This document shows, piece after piece, positions 6,431-14,258 of a stretch of 19,090 nt of DNA. How positions within the stretch are numbered: position 1 is the stretch's first letter; every line of letters begins with the position of its first letter. The stretch comes from a bacterium (GTDB lineage: Bacteria; Verrucomicrobiota; Verrucomicrobiae; Opitutales; Opitutaceae), in contig JAJXYI010000126.1 in the NCBI GenBank assembly GCA_021780625.1, positions 1-19,090 of the forward strand, read 5' to 3'. Position numbers and translations under genes: made by a program. The notes beneath the pieces were generated by a model. That model made no database searches. It worked only from the letters and a program-made list of their open reading frames with translations, and was not told the origin of the DNA.

Positions 6431-7756
6431 TTACTTGCCGGGCTGCTCGAAGAGCGCACCATGCTTCGGGTCGCGCCGGACCTGATCCCATGCGAGATCG
6501 TAGGTGATCGTTACGCCGACTTTCTCGGCGTCCGCCATCTTGGCGTTGACCAGATCGAGGATCTTCTGAGCGCGGCCGACGCCGGCGCCCTTGTCGGCGC
6601 TGAGGCCTCCGAGGTGCGAGGCGGTCTTCAACACCTTCGGACGGGAGGCGAGCTTCCTGGCCTCGGCGTCGAAATCCTGGGCATTGGCGAGCGTGTCGAT
6701 ATAGCCCGCGCATTCGGGCTCGAGGATCCGGCCTTCGCTGAATGCAGCGTTGACCAGGGAGGTGGCGCGCGCCTTGCGCTCCGCCTGGAACGCCGTGCGG
6801 GCGTTGGCGAGATCCTGCTCGAGCTTCGTTTTCTCGGTCTGCGCGGAATTCGCGAGTTCGCCCTTCGCGGCCTCGGCCGCCGTAATCTTCGAGCGCAGAT
6901 CCTTCGCGACGTTGGCGAGAGCCTTGCGCTGCCCGGCGATGGTCTTGGTCCCCTTCTTCACCTCGGCGAGATCCGCATTCGCGGTTTCGTCGTCGTCGCC
7001 GTCCATTGCGCAGTCGGTGCAGGCCGACTGCACAAGCGTGGCGAAGTCGGTATCGGAGGCGTTCGCAGGGACATCATAGCCCATCGCGCCGAGAAGCTTC
7101 GTGAGCATGTCCTTCATGTTGTTCATGGAGGCGCTCGCATCCGTGCCGGGCATCTGGGCGTTCATCAGCGACGGGCCGTCGATGTTGCCCTTCACGACGA
7201 GGCCGACGCTCGTCAACTCGAAGGGAGCGACGATCGCCGTCTTCCCGTCGTTGGCCACGCCGACCTGTCGGCACTTCCAGTAGGGAGACAGCCGGTCATT
7301 GCCACCCTTGACGACGTCGGCGCCGTCGGCGGTGAGCACAGGCTTGCCGAAAAGTCCGTCCTCGCGCGCCTGGAGATCCGCCCAGGTGCCATAGACGGTT
7401 TTGTCGGGGAAAAGATTCGCGAGGCCCGGATGGTCGGGATGCCCTTTGTAGATGGGGAGCCCGACGATCGCGCGCTTGATTCGCCCGATCACCGACTTGA
7501 AGTTCGCGACGATCGTCTCGGCATCGGCCTTGGTGAAACGCTGGATCAGCGGCTGGCCCGATCCCGGATTGCCCGGATGGGGATGCTCACCGTATTTGGC
7601 GATCTGGGCATAGCCATCGCTCGCCTCAACGAGGTCGTTTGCGAGACTGAATTCAGGCGACGCGCCCTCGATCTGGATCTCCAGATCTGCCGCGTTGGCC
7701 AGGCGATGGACGGGCACGGAATGCCCGGCGAGAAGGATGCGGACGATGCGGTTCAT
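6431..7756 (-). CDS. Mu I-like capsid maturation protease and scaffold
   Basis: A 441-residue protein starting at ATG 7756. The frame extends upstream to 7942, but that overlaps the portal. Residues 60-200 are the protease part of the Mu I family: FTKADAETIVANFKSV, LPIYKGHPDHP (100-110, candidate catalytic His106), VYGTWADLQAREDGLFGKP and DRLSPYWKC (154-162, candidate Ser157). Residues about 260-335 form a long charged coiled coil typical of the scaffold. The C-terminal region (about 336-441) includes a helical tail. It would fold the procapsid and then process it. It lies between portal and capsid, as expected. The catalytic residues are inferred by family resemblance. Confidence 0.87.
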   Translation of the reverse strand: MNRIVRILLAGHSVPVHRLANAADLEIQIEGASPEFSLANDLVEASDGYAQIAKYGEHPHPGNPGSGQPLIQRFTKADAETIVANFKSVIGRIKRAIVGLPIYKGHPDHPGLANLFPDKTVYGTWADLQAREDGLFGKPVLTADGADVVKGGNDRLSPYWKCRQVGVANDGKTAIVAPFELTSVGLVVKGNIDGPSLMNAQMPGTDASASMNNMKDMLTKLLGAMGYDVPANASDTDFATLVQSACTDCAMDGDDDETANADLAEVKKGTKTIAGQRKALANVAKDLRSKITAAEAAKGELANSAQTEKTKLEQDLANARTAFQAERKARATSLVNAAFSEGRILEPECAGYIDTLANAQDFDAEARKLASRPKVLKTASHLGGLSADKGAGVGRAQKILDLVNAKMADAEKVGVTITYDLAWDQVRRDPKHGALFEQPGK

Positions 7757-7872
7757 AAAATGGAGGCTCAGAATGCCGCCTTGCAGCCCTTGCAACGCGG
7801 GTTCCCGGCGTTGAGGACGGGGGGCCGCTCTCTTGATACTCGGGAAGGCGACTTTTTGGGTTATAGGCGATT
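7757..7872 (-). other. Portal-protease intergenic spacer with small hairpin
   Basis: This 116-base gap is the largest within the late operon between the capsid-side and packaging-side genes. It contains CAACGC (7793-7798) facing GCGTTG (7808-7813), a short stem-loop with one internal mismatch, but no U-run. No small ORF or clear promoter is seen. It could mark mRNA processing between packaging and head genes. Confidence 0.35.
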
Positions 7873-9471
7873 TCACGGGGTTGCGGGTTTGGGCGCTTCG
7901 GCGAGGCCATCGACCAGGGCGGTCCCGAGGACTTGCTCCCATACTTCGGCGATGCCGGGAACCTTGAGGCGCGCCTCGGCAAAGAGGCGGGGAAGATCGG
8001 AGCGAAACTGAGTCAGGGCATTCGCCAGCTGGTCGGGCGGCAGATCGCGAAGACTGGCGATGCGATCGAGCACGGGCCGCACAGCATCGGTCTCCGCTTG
8101 GGAGAGCCGACGCGCTGCGTTGGCGCGGAACACTGCCTCGCCCGCGTCGACCTGGGCGTGGCTCGCGTTGGAAACGGCCATCGTCTCGGCGAGGTCGGGC
8201 TCGGGCGCCTGGGGCTTGACCAGGAGCGGCTCATCGGGCGCCGGCGGCGGGACGCCGAGCTCCTTCTGGGCATAGGCCTGGGCGACGGGCACTCCATTCT
8301 CCACCAGGAAGCCAAGCTTGTTGACCGTGTCGGCGTTGTCCTTTTTCTCCGGCACGATGATCTGCACATAGGCGAGCGGAGGTTCGCCGTAGAGGTACTG
8401 GATCACTTTGCGAGAGACCGACTGCAACGTCTCGGAAATCATCTCTGCGTCGTCCTCCTCGAGGAGCGTCGACTCGTCCGCCTGCACCGACGCACCGCGG
8501 CCCTGGCCGCCGGCGCCCATGTGGCCGGAGCTCATCGTGGACAGATCTGCGCCGCGGCAGACGCTGGCAATCGCGCGATCCATGCGCTGGACGAGCGGCT
8601 CAAACGGCATCGAGGTCCCGCCCTTTGCTTCGACGAGCTCGATCGATCCCTCGGAATTGCAGACAGCCGCCCAGTCCTGGCCGAAGCTCGCGACCGCGTC
8701 GGCCATGGTGTTCCAGGCCGGGCTGTTCTGTGCCGCTGTCGTCTTGCCTAGGATACCCGGCGCGCCGAATCGCTCCGAGTAGGCCACCCAATCCTTGAGC
8801 GACATCGTCTTGTACATGTAGCACACCGACAGCGCTTCCATGATGCCTTCGCCAATGGTGACGAGCCAGTCGTCGTCGCTCATGTCTTCGCCCATGACGG
8901 TGCCGTAGTAGCGGCGGATGAACCGCAGCTTGCCGGTCGTCGCCTCGAAGAAATAGGCCGGCACGTGGTTGAAGCTGGCGGTGAGACGGCGCTGTCCAGT
9001 GAGGGGATCGATGATCGGAGTCCAAACAATCTCGTGGACTGAGTAGCGGTAACCGACCGCCTCCATCATCTGGCGGACGAGCAGCGTGAAGCCGCCGCGC
9101 TTGTCCTGGTCGAGCACGTCGGTCGCGGTGCAATGGTCGTAGAAATACCGGAGCGCCGCGGCGTGCTCTTCGGCGCGGGCCTTTGTGGCGTCGTCGAGGC
9201 CGTCGTTGATCAGCACCTCAAAGCCATGCCGGCTCACCGCCTTCTCGCGCTTGCGCAGGCAGACGCCGATCATGTCGTCGCGGTCCTTGATGGCCTCGGC
9301 CATCAGGGAGAATTCGCGGAGGAAGCCTTGCTTCCAAATATCGATGATGCGCGCGAGGTAATCCGGATTCAGCTGCCGGATCGGGTTGTAGCGCGAGCGT
9401 TTCACCCAGGTCACGGTCTGAGCCGAGACATGGGGGGAGATCACTCCAGTGTTGGCGATCGCTTCGCTCAT
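7873..9471 (-). CDS. Portal protein, DUF935 / Mu gp29-like
   Basis: A 532-residue protein starting at ATG 9471, which overlaps the terminase stop (ATGA). The frame runs further upstream into the terminase and that part is not used. DUF935 features: IDIWKQGFLREFSLMAEAI (43-61), DDMIGVCLRKREKAVSRHGFEV (65-86), GYRYSVHEIVWTP (140-152), HVPAYFFEATTGKLRFI, then DWVAYSERFGAPGILGK (227-243) and VCRGADLSTMSSG. These match the stem, wing and crown layout of Mu-type portals. It forms the dodecameric ring for DNA entry and exit and binds the terminase. The C-terminal tail (from about 410) is Pro/Ala-rich, then helical (LARLFAE-like), as in family members. Confidence 0.92.
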   Translation of the reverse strand: MSEAIANTGVISPHVSAQTVTWVKRSRYNPIRQLNPDYLARIIDIWKQGFLREFSLMAEAIKDRDDMIGVCLRKREKAVSRHGFEVLINDGLDDATKARAEEHAAALRYFYDHCTATDVLDQDKRGGFTLLVRQMMEAVGYRYSVHEIVWTPIIDPLTGQRRLTASFNHVPAYFFEATTGKLRFIRRYYGTVMGEDMSDDDWLVTIGEGIMEALSVCYMYKTMSLKDWVAYSERFGAPGILGKTTAAQNSPAWNTMADAVASFGQDWAAVCNSEGSIELVEAKGGTSMPFEPLVQRMDRAIASVCRGADLSTMSSGHMGAGGQGRGASVQADESTLLEEDDAEMISETLQSVSRKVIQYLYGEPPLAYVQIIVPEKKDNADTVNKLGFLVENGVPVAQAYAQKELGVPPPAPDEPLLVKPQAPEPDLAETMAVSNASHAQVDAGEAVFRANAARRLSQAETDAVRPVLDRIASLRDLPPDQLANALTQFRSDLPRLFAEARLKVPGIAEVWEQVLGTALVDGLAEAPKPATP

Positions 9472-10997
9472 ATCGGCATGGCCCTCCCGGTGGCGACGCG
9501 GCCATGGCCTGGCACGCTGACGGGCTGGTAGGCAAAGGGCCCGGCGCTGCCCGCGGCGCGGTCCGCCAGCGCGAGCGCCGTACAGCGGTCGCTGTGGCCA
9601 AGCTTCGTGCGGGCGCTCCAATAGTTGTATTCCCCGTTGGAGATCACCTGCTGCATCTGATGGAGGTCTTCGCGGATCACTCTCGAGATCGGGATCCGCA
9701 GCTTGGTCGGTGCGACGAAGTCGTGCCGAAGCTTCGAAAAGAGTTCGCGCTTGAAGCTCGTGGTGAAGGTGCAGAGTTCGACCTTCCCGTAGGCATGCTT
9801 CTCTGGAGCCCACTCTCCGAATTCCTTTGCGATCAGATCGCCGAGGCCGACGCCAGGGCCCGTATAGTCGAAGCAGACACGGTTGGCGGCGCGGATCCGG
9901 TCCCGTAGGATCTGCTGCTGCGAAGGCGTATCCATCTTTTCCAGGACGAGCACCTCGCGCGTCCATTTGATGTCGCCGACTTGCTGGAGCGTCCAGCAGA
10001 CCGTCGGGTCCGTCGTGCGCCCAAAGTCGATTCCCAAATAGGTCGGATTGGTCGAGCCGGCATCGTCGAGCGACCAGGACTCCGTCGCGTCCGCACTTTC
10101 GGCGAGGGCTATCAGCTCGTAAGGGAGCAAGACGTTCGAGCCGTCGATAAATTCGCAGAAGTACTCTTGCTCCATGCCCTCGGGGTCATCCATCGCCTCA
10201 CGGATCTGCGCGAGGTCGACCGGAAGGCCCATGAGGATCGCGTCGAGAATGGTGACCTTGTGCCGAGACCACTTCATCTTGTCGGTATCCGGCTTGGTCA
10301 TGATCCGATGGAGCGGGCTGCCGACGCCGTTGGGCGTGGAGTACACGCGGACCTTCTTCTCACCTCCGCGGAGAGGATTCGTGATCGAAGGCAGGAGCGC
10401 CCGCCAAGTCGCCGCGGGATCCTCGAAGAAATCGAACTCCGTCAGGCGGATGTTCGACGACCGGCCGCGCACGGTATCGGGACGGCCTGGCACAGCGCGT
10501 TCGCGCGAACCGTTCTCGTAAACGATCTCGGCGCTCTTGAGGAGCGTCTCTGAGCCGCCTTCGCGCTCTTCTCGATAATCCTTGATGTAGAGGTCGAATG
10601 CCTCCGCCCAAAGCTTGTCCTGCTCGATCGAGTCGAGCGCCTGCCGTTCTGACGGCGCGGCGATCATCCATTCGGTGCCCGGCCGCTCGTGACAATCTTC
10701 GACGGTCTCCCCTGCGTGCGTGAAATCCTTTCCGCCCTGGCGGCACATCAGCGTCGCTTTGAAGCGCGAGCGGTCGTGCTTGATCTGGAATTGGTATTCC
10801 AACAGCAGCGATCGGGGATCGGCCTTCGGATAAGGATTCGTCCAGCCGCTCAGCGTGGTGCCGAGCTTGTGATCCGCGACGAGCTTTTCCTTCACCTCGC
10901 GGGTCATCTGCCAGACAGGATCGGACGCAGCCGCGTTCATCGCCTGCACGACCTGGGCGCGGAGCTTTTCGAAAGCGTCTTTTTTCCGGTCGGCCAT
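9468..10997 (-). CDS. Terminase large subunit (Mu gp28-like)
   Basis: A 509-residue packaging motor. The ATPase half has CRQGGKD (85-91) in the place of the Walker A loop, IRLTEFDFFED (183-193) in the place of Walker B and YSTPNG (219-224) as the coupling motif. The nuclease half has GIDFGRTTDP (322-331), VCFDYTG (374-380) and HSDRCTALALAD (468-479), which supply metal-binding Asp residues of an RNase H-like fold. In Walker B the usual Asp-Glu pair reads Thr186-Glu187. It moves phage DNA into the prohead through the portal; in Mu-type phages it also takes up flanking host DNA. The gene lies two bases after the small-subunit stop. Confidence 0.95.
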   Translation of the reverse strand: MADRKKDAFEKLRAQVVQAMNAAASDPVWQMTREVKEKLVADHKLGTTLSGWTNPYPKADPRSLLLEYQFQIKHDRSRFKATLMCRQGGKDFTHAGETVEDCHERPGTEWMIAAPSERQALDSIEQDKLWAEAFDLYIKDYREEREGGSETLLKSAEIVYENGSRERAVPGRPDTVRGRSSNIRLTEFDFFEDPAATWRALLPSITNPLRGGEKKVRVYSTPNGVGSPLHRIMTKPDTDKMKWSRHKVTILDAILMGLPVDLAQIREAMDDPEGMEQEYFCEFIDGSNVLLPYELIALAESADATESWSLDDAGSTNPTYLGIDFGRTTDPTVCWTLQQVGDIKWTREVLVLEKMDTPSQQQILRDRIRAANRVCFDYTGPGVGLGDLIAKEFGEWAPEKHAYGKVELCTFTTSFKRELFSKLRHDFVAPTKLRIPISRVIREDLHQMQQVISNGEYNYWSARTKLGHSDRCTALALADRAAGSAGPFAYQPVSVPGHGRVATGRAMPI

Positions 10998-10999
10998 GA

Positions 11000-11521
11000 T
11001 CAGAGGTGGAAGATCGAGCGCATCCGCTGATTGCGCTCCTCGTCCGAAAGCGTTTTGTCCTGGAGCACGCCCTTCGCGGCATCCGCCTGCGCCGCCTTCT
11101 GCTCGAGCAGCGCGACCTTGCGCGCGTCGAGAGAGAGGCGTTCTTGCTGGATCGCGATCTTGGCCGAGTCGCCGATCACCTTGAGCAGCGCCTTCGCCGT
11201 CCCGATGTCGGGCCGCGGGCTCATCATCGCCTCGAAGGCGAGCTGGCGGGCGCGCTCGAGCGATGCCTTGTCGTAGTCGCCACCCAGGAGCTTCGCGAAT
11301 TCATCCGCGAATTCCGCCGAGCGCGCCTTCTGCATCGGCGCTGCAAAGGTCTGGTAGAAGTTCACCAGGGCGCCGGTCGACACCTTCATGCCGAATTGCT
11401 CCTGGCAGGCCTTCACGACCTCGGCGTAGCTCCGATTCTCGATCGTGAGCCATGCGGCGATCTGCTCCTGCTGCTCGATCGGCAGGCTCAGGAGCTTGGC
11501 GTCTGAGCGCGGTTTCCTCAT
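11000..11521 (-). CDS. Terminase small subunit / DUF3486-like
   Basis: A 173-residue DNA-recognition subunit. The N-terminal half has a helix-turn-helix-like region: SLPIEQQEQIAAWL, then NRSYAEVVKACQEQFGMKVS and TGALVNFYQTF. The rest is long helical segments (LERARQLAFEAMM, AIQQERLSLDARKVALLEQ). Start choice: ATG 11521 has GGAGG nine bases upstream and overlaps the upstream stop as ATGA, whereas ATG 11530 would lie directly on that Shine-Dalgarno. It lies just before the large subunit, as in most phages. Confidence 0.85.
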   Translation of the reverse strand: MRKPRSDAKLLSLPIEQQEQIAAWLTIENRSYAEVVKACQEQFGMKVSTGALVNFYQTFAAPMQKARSAEFADEFAKLLGGDYDKASLERARQLAFEAMMSPRPDIGTAKALLKVIGDSAKIAIQQERLSLDARKVALLEQKAAQADAAKGVLQDKTLSDEERNQRMRSIFHL

Positions 11522-11925
11522 GCCGCGCATCCTCCGCTCACGACCATCGGAGGAATCCTTGTCGGCAACCCCAGGGCGCCTAACCGACTCGTCTTTGCCC
11601 AGGGTGCGGTCGCAGATTTCGCGGGTTGGTGGATAGAAATTGAACCGCTCGCCGACAGGTGGATACCCCGAACCACCTTCGTCGCGGAAACAGGAAACGC
11701 GACGGCCGAAGCATCGGCGAGCGGGTTGTGTGCGGGCCGGGAAAGCTGACCGAGCCGGGCGCGAGTCTCGCAGCATTGCGCCGAAGCGGTGTGGGTGTCT
11801 GCGGCTGTCGGGCCGTTGGCTCGGAGTTGGTTGTGGCGCATCGCCCACCAGGTGAGCGTCAGAAAGAGTGTTCCCAGCGAGAGCGCCAGGAGCCAGTCCG
11901 TGAGAGTTGCGCGGGGGAGATTCAC
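11518..11925 (-). CDS. Membrane-anchored small protein of unknown function
   Basis: A 135-residue frame. Residues 10-27 form one hydrophobic segment (DWLLALSLGTLFLTLTWW); the rest is Ser/Ala-rich with no recognised domain, and two adjacent Cys at about 51-52. It starts within the stop of the preceding gene and its stop overlaps the small terminase start, both as ATGA, the pattern used all along this operon. That spacing is the main reason to accept it. The C-terminal half looks less protein-like, so a shorter product remains possible. A lysis-related (spanin-like) role is conceivable by position but not supported by motifs. Confidence 0.55.
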   Translation of the reverse strand: MNLPRATLTDWLLALSLGTLFLTLTWWAMRHNQLRANGPTAADTHTASAQCCETRARLGQLSRPAHNPLADASAVAFPVSATKVVRGIHLSASGSISIHQPAKSATAPWAKTSRLGALGLPTRIPPMVVSGGCAA

Positions 11926-12179
11926 GGGCGTTCAGAGAGCCAGACGCGGCCAGCGTCGGTGATCTTCCACTTGGCGCCCTCGTCGGCCGTCGTGATGCCG
12001 GCGACCAGGCGATCCTCATCCGCCCGGCGCAGCTCCGCCTCGAATTCCGAGCGGGTCGGCGCGGGCAGCACGCGGCGACCGGCGTCGGCGGATAGCGTGT
12101 CCTGCGGGAGCAGGTAGTTGTCCGGCACGTCGTCGAGCGCCTGGAGGATGGCGCGGCGGATCTGGAGGCGGCGTTTCAT
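11922..12179 (-). CDS. Small winged-helix-like phage protein (Mu gp26-region)
   Basis: An 85-residue protein: RRLQIRRAILQALDD, LLPQDTLSAD, PTRSEFEAELRRADEDRLVAGI and KWKITDAGRVWLSE. The last motif, an I-T-D-A-G turn after a basic strand, is typical of small winged-helix proteins of the MarR/ArsR type. It lies in the stretch between membrane proteins and terminase genes where Mu has gp25-gp27. Both ends overlap neighbours as ATGA. DNA binding is plausible, but partner and role are unknown. Confidence 0.75.
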   Translation of the reverse strand: MKRRLQIRRAILQALDDVPDNYLLPQDTLSADAGRRVLPAPTRSEFEAELRRADEDRLVAGITTADEGAKWKITDAGRVWLSERP

Positions 12180-12562
12180 CGGGCGGCTTCGACTGTGCGT
12201 TGGAGGGTCTCGATCGCTTCGCCGTGCTTGGCGACCTTTTCGCTGATCCCATCGATGCGATTGTGCACCTTGCCCAGTTCGCGCTCCTGCTTGCCGCGCA
12301 TCTCGGTCAAGTTGTCGGTCAGGATATCGACCGATCGATGCAGGATGCCGAGCTCACGGCTGTTCTCGCTGAGCGCCTTGGTCTGCTCGGCGATGCTCTC
12401 GCGCAGTGCGTGGATCTGGGTCGGCTCGATCTGGCGCTCGCCGTCCTTGCCGGAGACGGTCCGGAAGATCGCGATCGCCGATACGACCACCGAGCCGGCT
12501 GTCGCGAAGATGAGCAGCGTGTTTTGGGCGTCGGCCCCGACGACTTCGGCAAGGAGGTTCAT
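12176..12562 (-). CDS. Membrane coiled-coil protein, DUF2730-like
   Basis: A 128-residue protein starting at ATG 12562 (MNLLAEVVG), overlapping the lipoprotein stop as ATGA. The frame extends to 12643 but that would overlap the lipoprotein gene. Residues about 15-35 form one transmembrane helix (NTLLIFATAGSVVVSAIAIF). Residues 48-128 form a long coiled coil (IHALRESIAEQTKALSENS, SVDILTDNLTEMRGKQEREL). This matches DUF2730 proteins (Mu gp25 type) just upstream of terminase genes; an inner-membrane spanin is an alternative, since a lipoprotein gene precedes it directly. Confidence 0.75.
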   Translation of the reverse strand: MNLLAEVVGADAQNTLLIFATAGSVVVSAIAIFRTVSGKDGERQIEPTQIHALRESIAEQTKALSENSRELGILHRSVDILTDNLTEMRGKQERELGKVHNRIDGISEKVAKHGEAIETLQRTVEAAR

Positions 12563-12948
12563 GACGCGGTCGGCGCGATGCCGCTGTGCTTCTTGATGTT
12601 CATCTGGAGCATCAGCTCCATGTGGCGGAAATCGATGTGCCACTTCTCAAGCTCCGGGTGCTCCGGATCGGGCCATACGCGGATCATGCCGGCGTCGTGC
12701 TCGAGGTGATACTCATGCCCGTAGATGTCGATCAGGGCGTTGTAGCGAGCCCGGAACACACCATCGACGGCGTAGCCATCGGGCAGCCGTGCGATGATCC
12801 CGCTGTTGCGAGAGGCCCCCGAGTAGCTCGCCTGCGCCGGCTGCACGATCCGCGGCGTAACGGTTGTCGTGCAACCGGCCAGGGCGAGGACCGCGGCGCC
12901 GATGAAGATCGCCGCGATGCGCGAGGGCCGAATGGAAAAGGTGTTCAT
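12559..12948 (-). CDS. Phage lipoprotein (129 aa)
   Basis: The N-terminus is basic, then hydrophobic (IAAIFIGAAVLALAGC), with a lipobox ending at Cys26, so the mature protein would be lipid-anchored, probably in the outer membrane. The mature part has two Tyr/His-rich segments (YNALIDIYGHEYHLEH) and WPDPEHPELEKWHIDFRHMELMLQM. No known fold is recognised. It overlaps the gene on either side as ATGA. As an outer lipoprotein next to a membrane coiled-coil protein it could be an o-spanin partner, but it is longer than most and lacks Pro-richness. Function is uncertain. Confidence 0.75.
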   Translation of the reverse strand: MNTFSIRPSRIAAIFIGAAVLALAGCTTTVTPRIVQPAQASYSGASRNSGIIARLPDGYAVDGVFRARYNALIDIYGHEYHLEHDAGMIRVWPDPEHPELEKWHIDFRHMELMLQMNIKKHSGIAPTAS

Positions 12949-13157
12949 TCGCCGGCGAGTTTGCGGATTTCGTCGAGGTCGCCCTTGGCGGCCTTGTCGT
13001 CGGCCTCAGCCGCTTCCTTCGCGATCGTGGCGTCGGTGCTGGCTGCCGCGTTGGCCTGCATCGTCGGCGAATTCTTCTCGCCGTCGCGCTGGGCGCGGTA
13101 GCCAAAGAAGGCCGCCACCGCCTTGAAGCCGTTGCTGATGAGGTCGACGATGCCCAT
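12945..13157 (-). CDS. Small amphipathic phage protein (70 aa)
   Basis: Residues 1-20 are a hydrophobic/amphipathic helix (MGIVDLISNGFKAVAAFFGY) followed by a charged Ala-rich tail (DATIAKEAAEADDKAAKGDL). It starts three bases after the lipoprotein stop and ends in ATGA overlap with the next lipoprotein. One short membrane-active segment plus a charged tail resembles small holin- or antiholin-like proteins, but the segment is short and the similarity is generic. Position between two lipoproteins and downstream of a two-helix membrane protein suggests the lysis cluster. Confidence 0.7.
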   Translation of the reverse strand: MGIVDLISNGFKAVAAFFGYRAQRDGEKNSPTMQANAAASTDATIAKEAAEADDKAAKGDLDEIRKLAGE

Positions 13158-13160
13158 GGC

Positions 13161-13622
13161 TCAGGAGCCCTGCGTCGCTTTGGCCTGGGCCGCTGCGTTG
13201 TGGATGCCATCGGCAACGGCGCCGATGAAGAGCTTCACGTCGGGCCGGATCGCGTTGTTCGCCATCGACTGGTAATTCTTGGCGTAGCGGGCCCAGGCCG
13301 CATTGATGGTCGCCACGACGGCCTTCTCGTCGGTCGGCGAGAATGCGTAGCCCTTGGCCTTCGCCGCGGCGATCATCGCATCGGTGTCGGCCGAGGTGAA
13401 GGTCGCGCCCGAGAATGCCCCGAGCGCGTCGGCCAGGGCATTGGCGGCACCGATGTAGTTCGCGTTCTTCACGAGCACCGGAACCAGGCCGATGGAGATC
13501 GCATCGTCGACTCCGTTGGCGATCAGCTGTTGCTGACTCGTGACCGGCATCGGAGTCGTGGTGCAGCCGACAAACGCGAGCGCGCAGAACGCCGCGGAGA
13601 GGAGGAGGAGGGGCTTAATCAT
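13161..13622 (-). CDS. Phage lipoprotein (153 aa)
   Basis: Start ATG 13622 (MIKPLLLLSAAFCALAFVGC) gives a signal sequence with lipobox Cys20. A longer in-frame start at 13841 would obscure this signal. The mature protein is helical: QQQLIANGVDDAISIGLVPVL, NYIGAANALADALGAFSG, ADTDAMIAAAKAKGYAFS, VVATINAAWARYAKNY. No lysozyme or amidase motif is seen. The start overlaps the upstream membrane protein stop by eight bases. Its role is unknown; lysis or surface modification of the lysogen are candidates by position. Confidence 0.8.
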   Translation of the reverse strand: MIKPLLLLSAAFCALAFVGCTTTPMPVTSQQQLIANGVDDAISIGLVPVLVKNANYIGAANALADALGAFSGATFTSADTDAMIAAAKAKGYAFSPTDEKAVVATINAAWARYAKNYQSMANNAIRPDVKLFIGAVADGIHNAAAQAKATQGS

Positions 13623-13926
13623 GGACGGATTCGGGAGGAAGTTGGGGCGCGGCAGCGGCGCTCGGGGCTGCTGTGTGCTGCGCGAGCAGTTCGTCGGGGT
13701 CGGTCGGCAGCGGGTGCTGCTGGAAATACAGCAGGGCGTTGCGCAGGAAGGCCGTGGCGAAGACGGCCAAGGCCATCCGCCAATTGGGCTCGGAGATCGA
13801 TGGGGATACCGCGGCGCCCGCGGCGATCCCCAGGAAGGCATCGATGGCCCCCACGCCGCCGTTCCAGGCGGTAGCGAAGAGGCCGAATGCGTAGTGCAGC
13901 GCGTAGCGCTTGAGCTTCGCTTTCAT
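13615..13926 (-). CDS. Two-helix membrane protein, candidate holin
   Basis: A 103-residue protein with a basic N-terminus (MKAKLKRY), a first hydrophobic region at about 8-40 (ALHYAFGLFATAWNGGVGAI, then AFLGIAAGAAV), a second at about 49-68 (WRMALAVFATAFLRNALLYF) and a Pro/Ala-rich soluble tail. Size, topology and position at the head of the cluster fit a class II-like holin. ATG 13926 overlaps the upstream stop (ATGA) and has GGGAGG eight bases upstream, one of the clearest ribosome sites in the window. Holins are not conserved in sequence, so the call rests on topology and context. Confidence 0.7.
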   Translation of the reverse strand: MKAKLKRYALHYAFGLFATAWNGGVGAIDAFLGIAAGAAVSPSISEPNWRMALAVFATAFLRNALLYFQQHPLPTDPDELLAQHTAAPSAAAAPQLPPESVHD

Positions 13927-14186
13927 ATGATCCTCCCGCTGGGTTTCAGGAGGGGCTCGCGTTCCGCGGAGGACGGGCGCTTGGCCGGCCGGTGATTACT
14001 GACCTGGTCGACTAGATCCGCGCCTACCCCCCGCGCCAGGGCGGGTTCGAGATAGAGGTCAAACGCCTGTCCCTCGTGGACGCGAACACGGCACCGGATC
14101 AGCCGCCCCGCGCGGGAGCAACTGACCGCGAGGACCCGGAGGCCCACGATGCCGCTTTCAACGTGACTTTGGGAAGGTGCTGCCAT
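13923..14186 (-). CDS. Hypothetical protein, first gene of the late operon
   Basis: An 87-residue protein not recognised. It contains a strand-rich region (GIVGLRVLAVSCSRAGRLIRCRVRVHEGQAFDLYLEP) and a basic, Pro-containing tail (NHRPAKRPSSAEREPLLKP). Support comes from the ATGA overlap with the candidate holin gene and the lack of any other gene in this space. If real it is the first gene of the leftward run, immediately after the dyad-rich spacer. A short regulatory or lysis-linked product is possible. Confidence 0.55.
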   Translation of the reverse strand: MAAPSQSHVESGIVGLRVLAVSCSRAGRLIRCRVRVHEGQAFDLYLEPALARGVGADLVDQVSNHRPAKRPSSAEREPLLKPSGRII

Positions 14187-14226
14187 TAAGACGGCAGCAG
14201 CTTACCAGCACGCGAGTTATGCGCCT

Positions 14227-14246
14227 AACCGACCATTGTGTCGGTT
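14227..14246. repeat. Inverted repeat AACCGAC-6-GTCGGTT
   Basis: AACCGAC (14227-14233) and GTCGGTT (14240-14246) form a perfect 7-bp dyad around CATTGT. It lies between the zinc-ribbon gene and the late operon. It could be a terminator stem for the upstream gene or a regulator-binding site for the late operon. There is no U-run in either direction. Confidence 0.45.
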
Positions 14247-14258
14247 GCCTCCATTGCC

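Noticed and set aside
5516..8011. 831-codon open frame on the + strand
   Set aside because: It is antisense to the capsid, cement, protease and portal genes, all of which have recognisable products. Its composition is that of a high-GC reverse-frame shadow.
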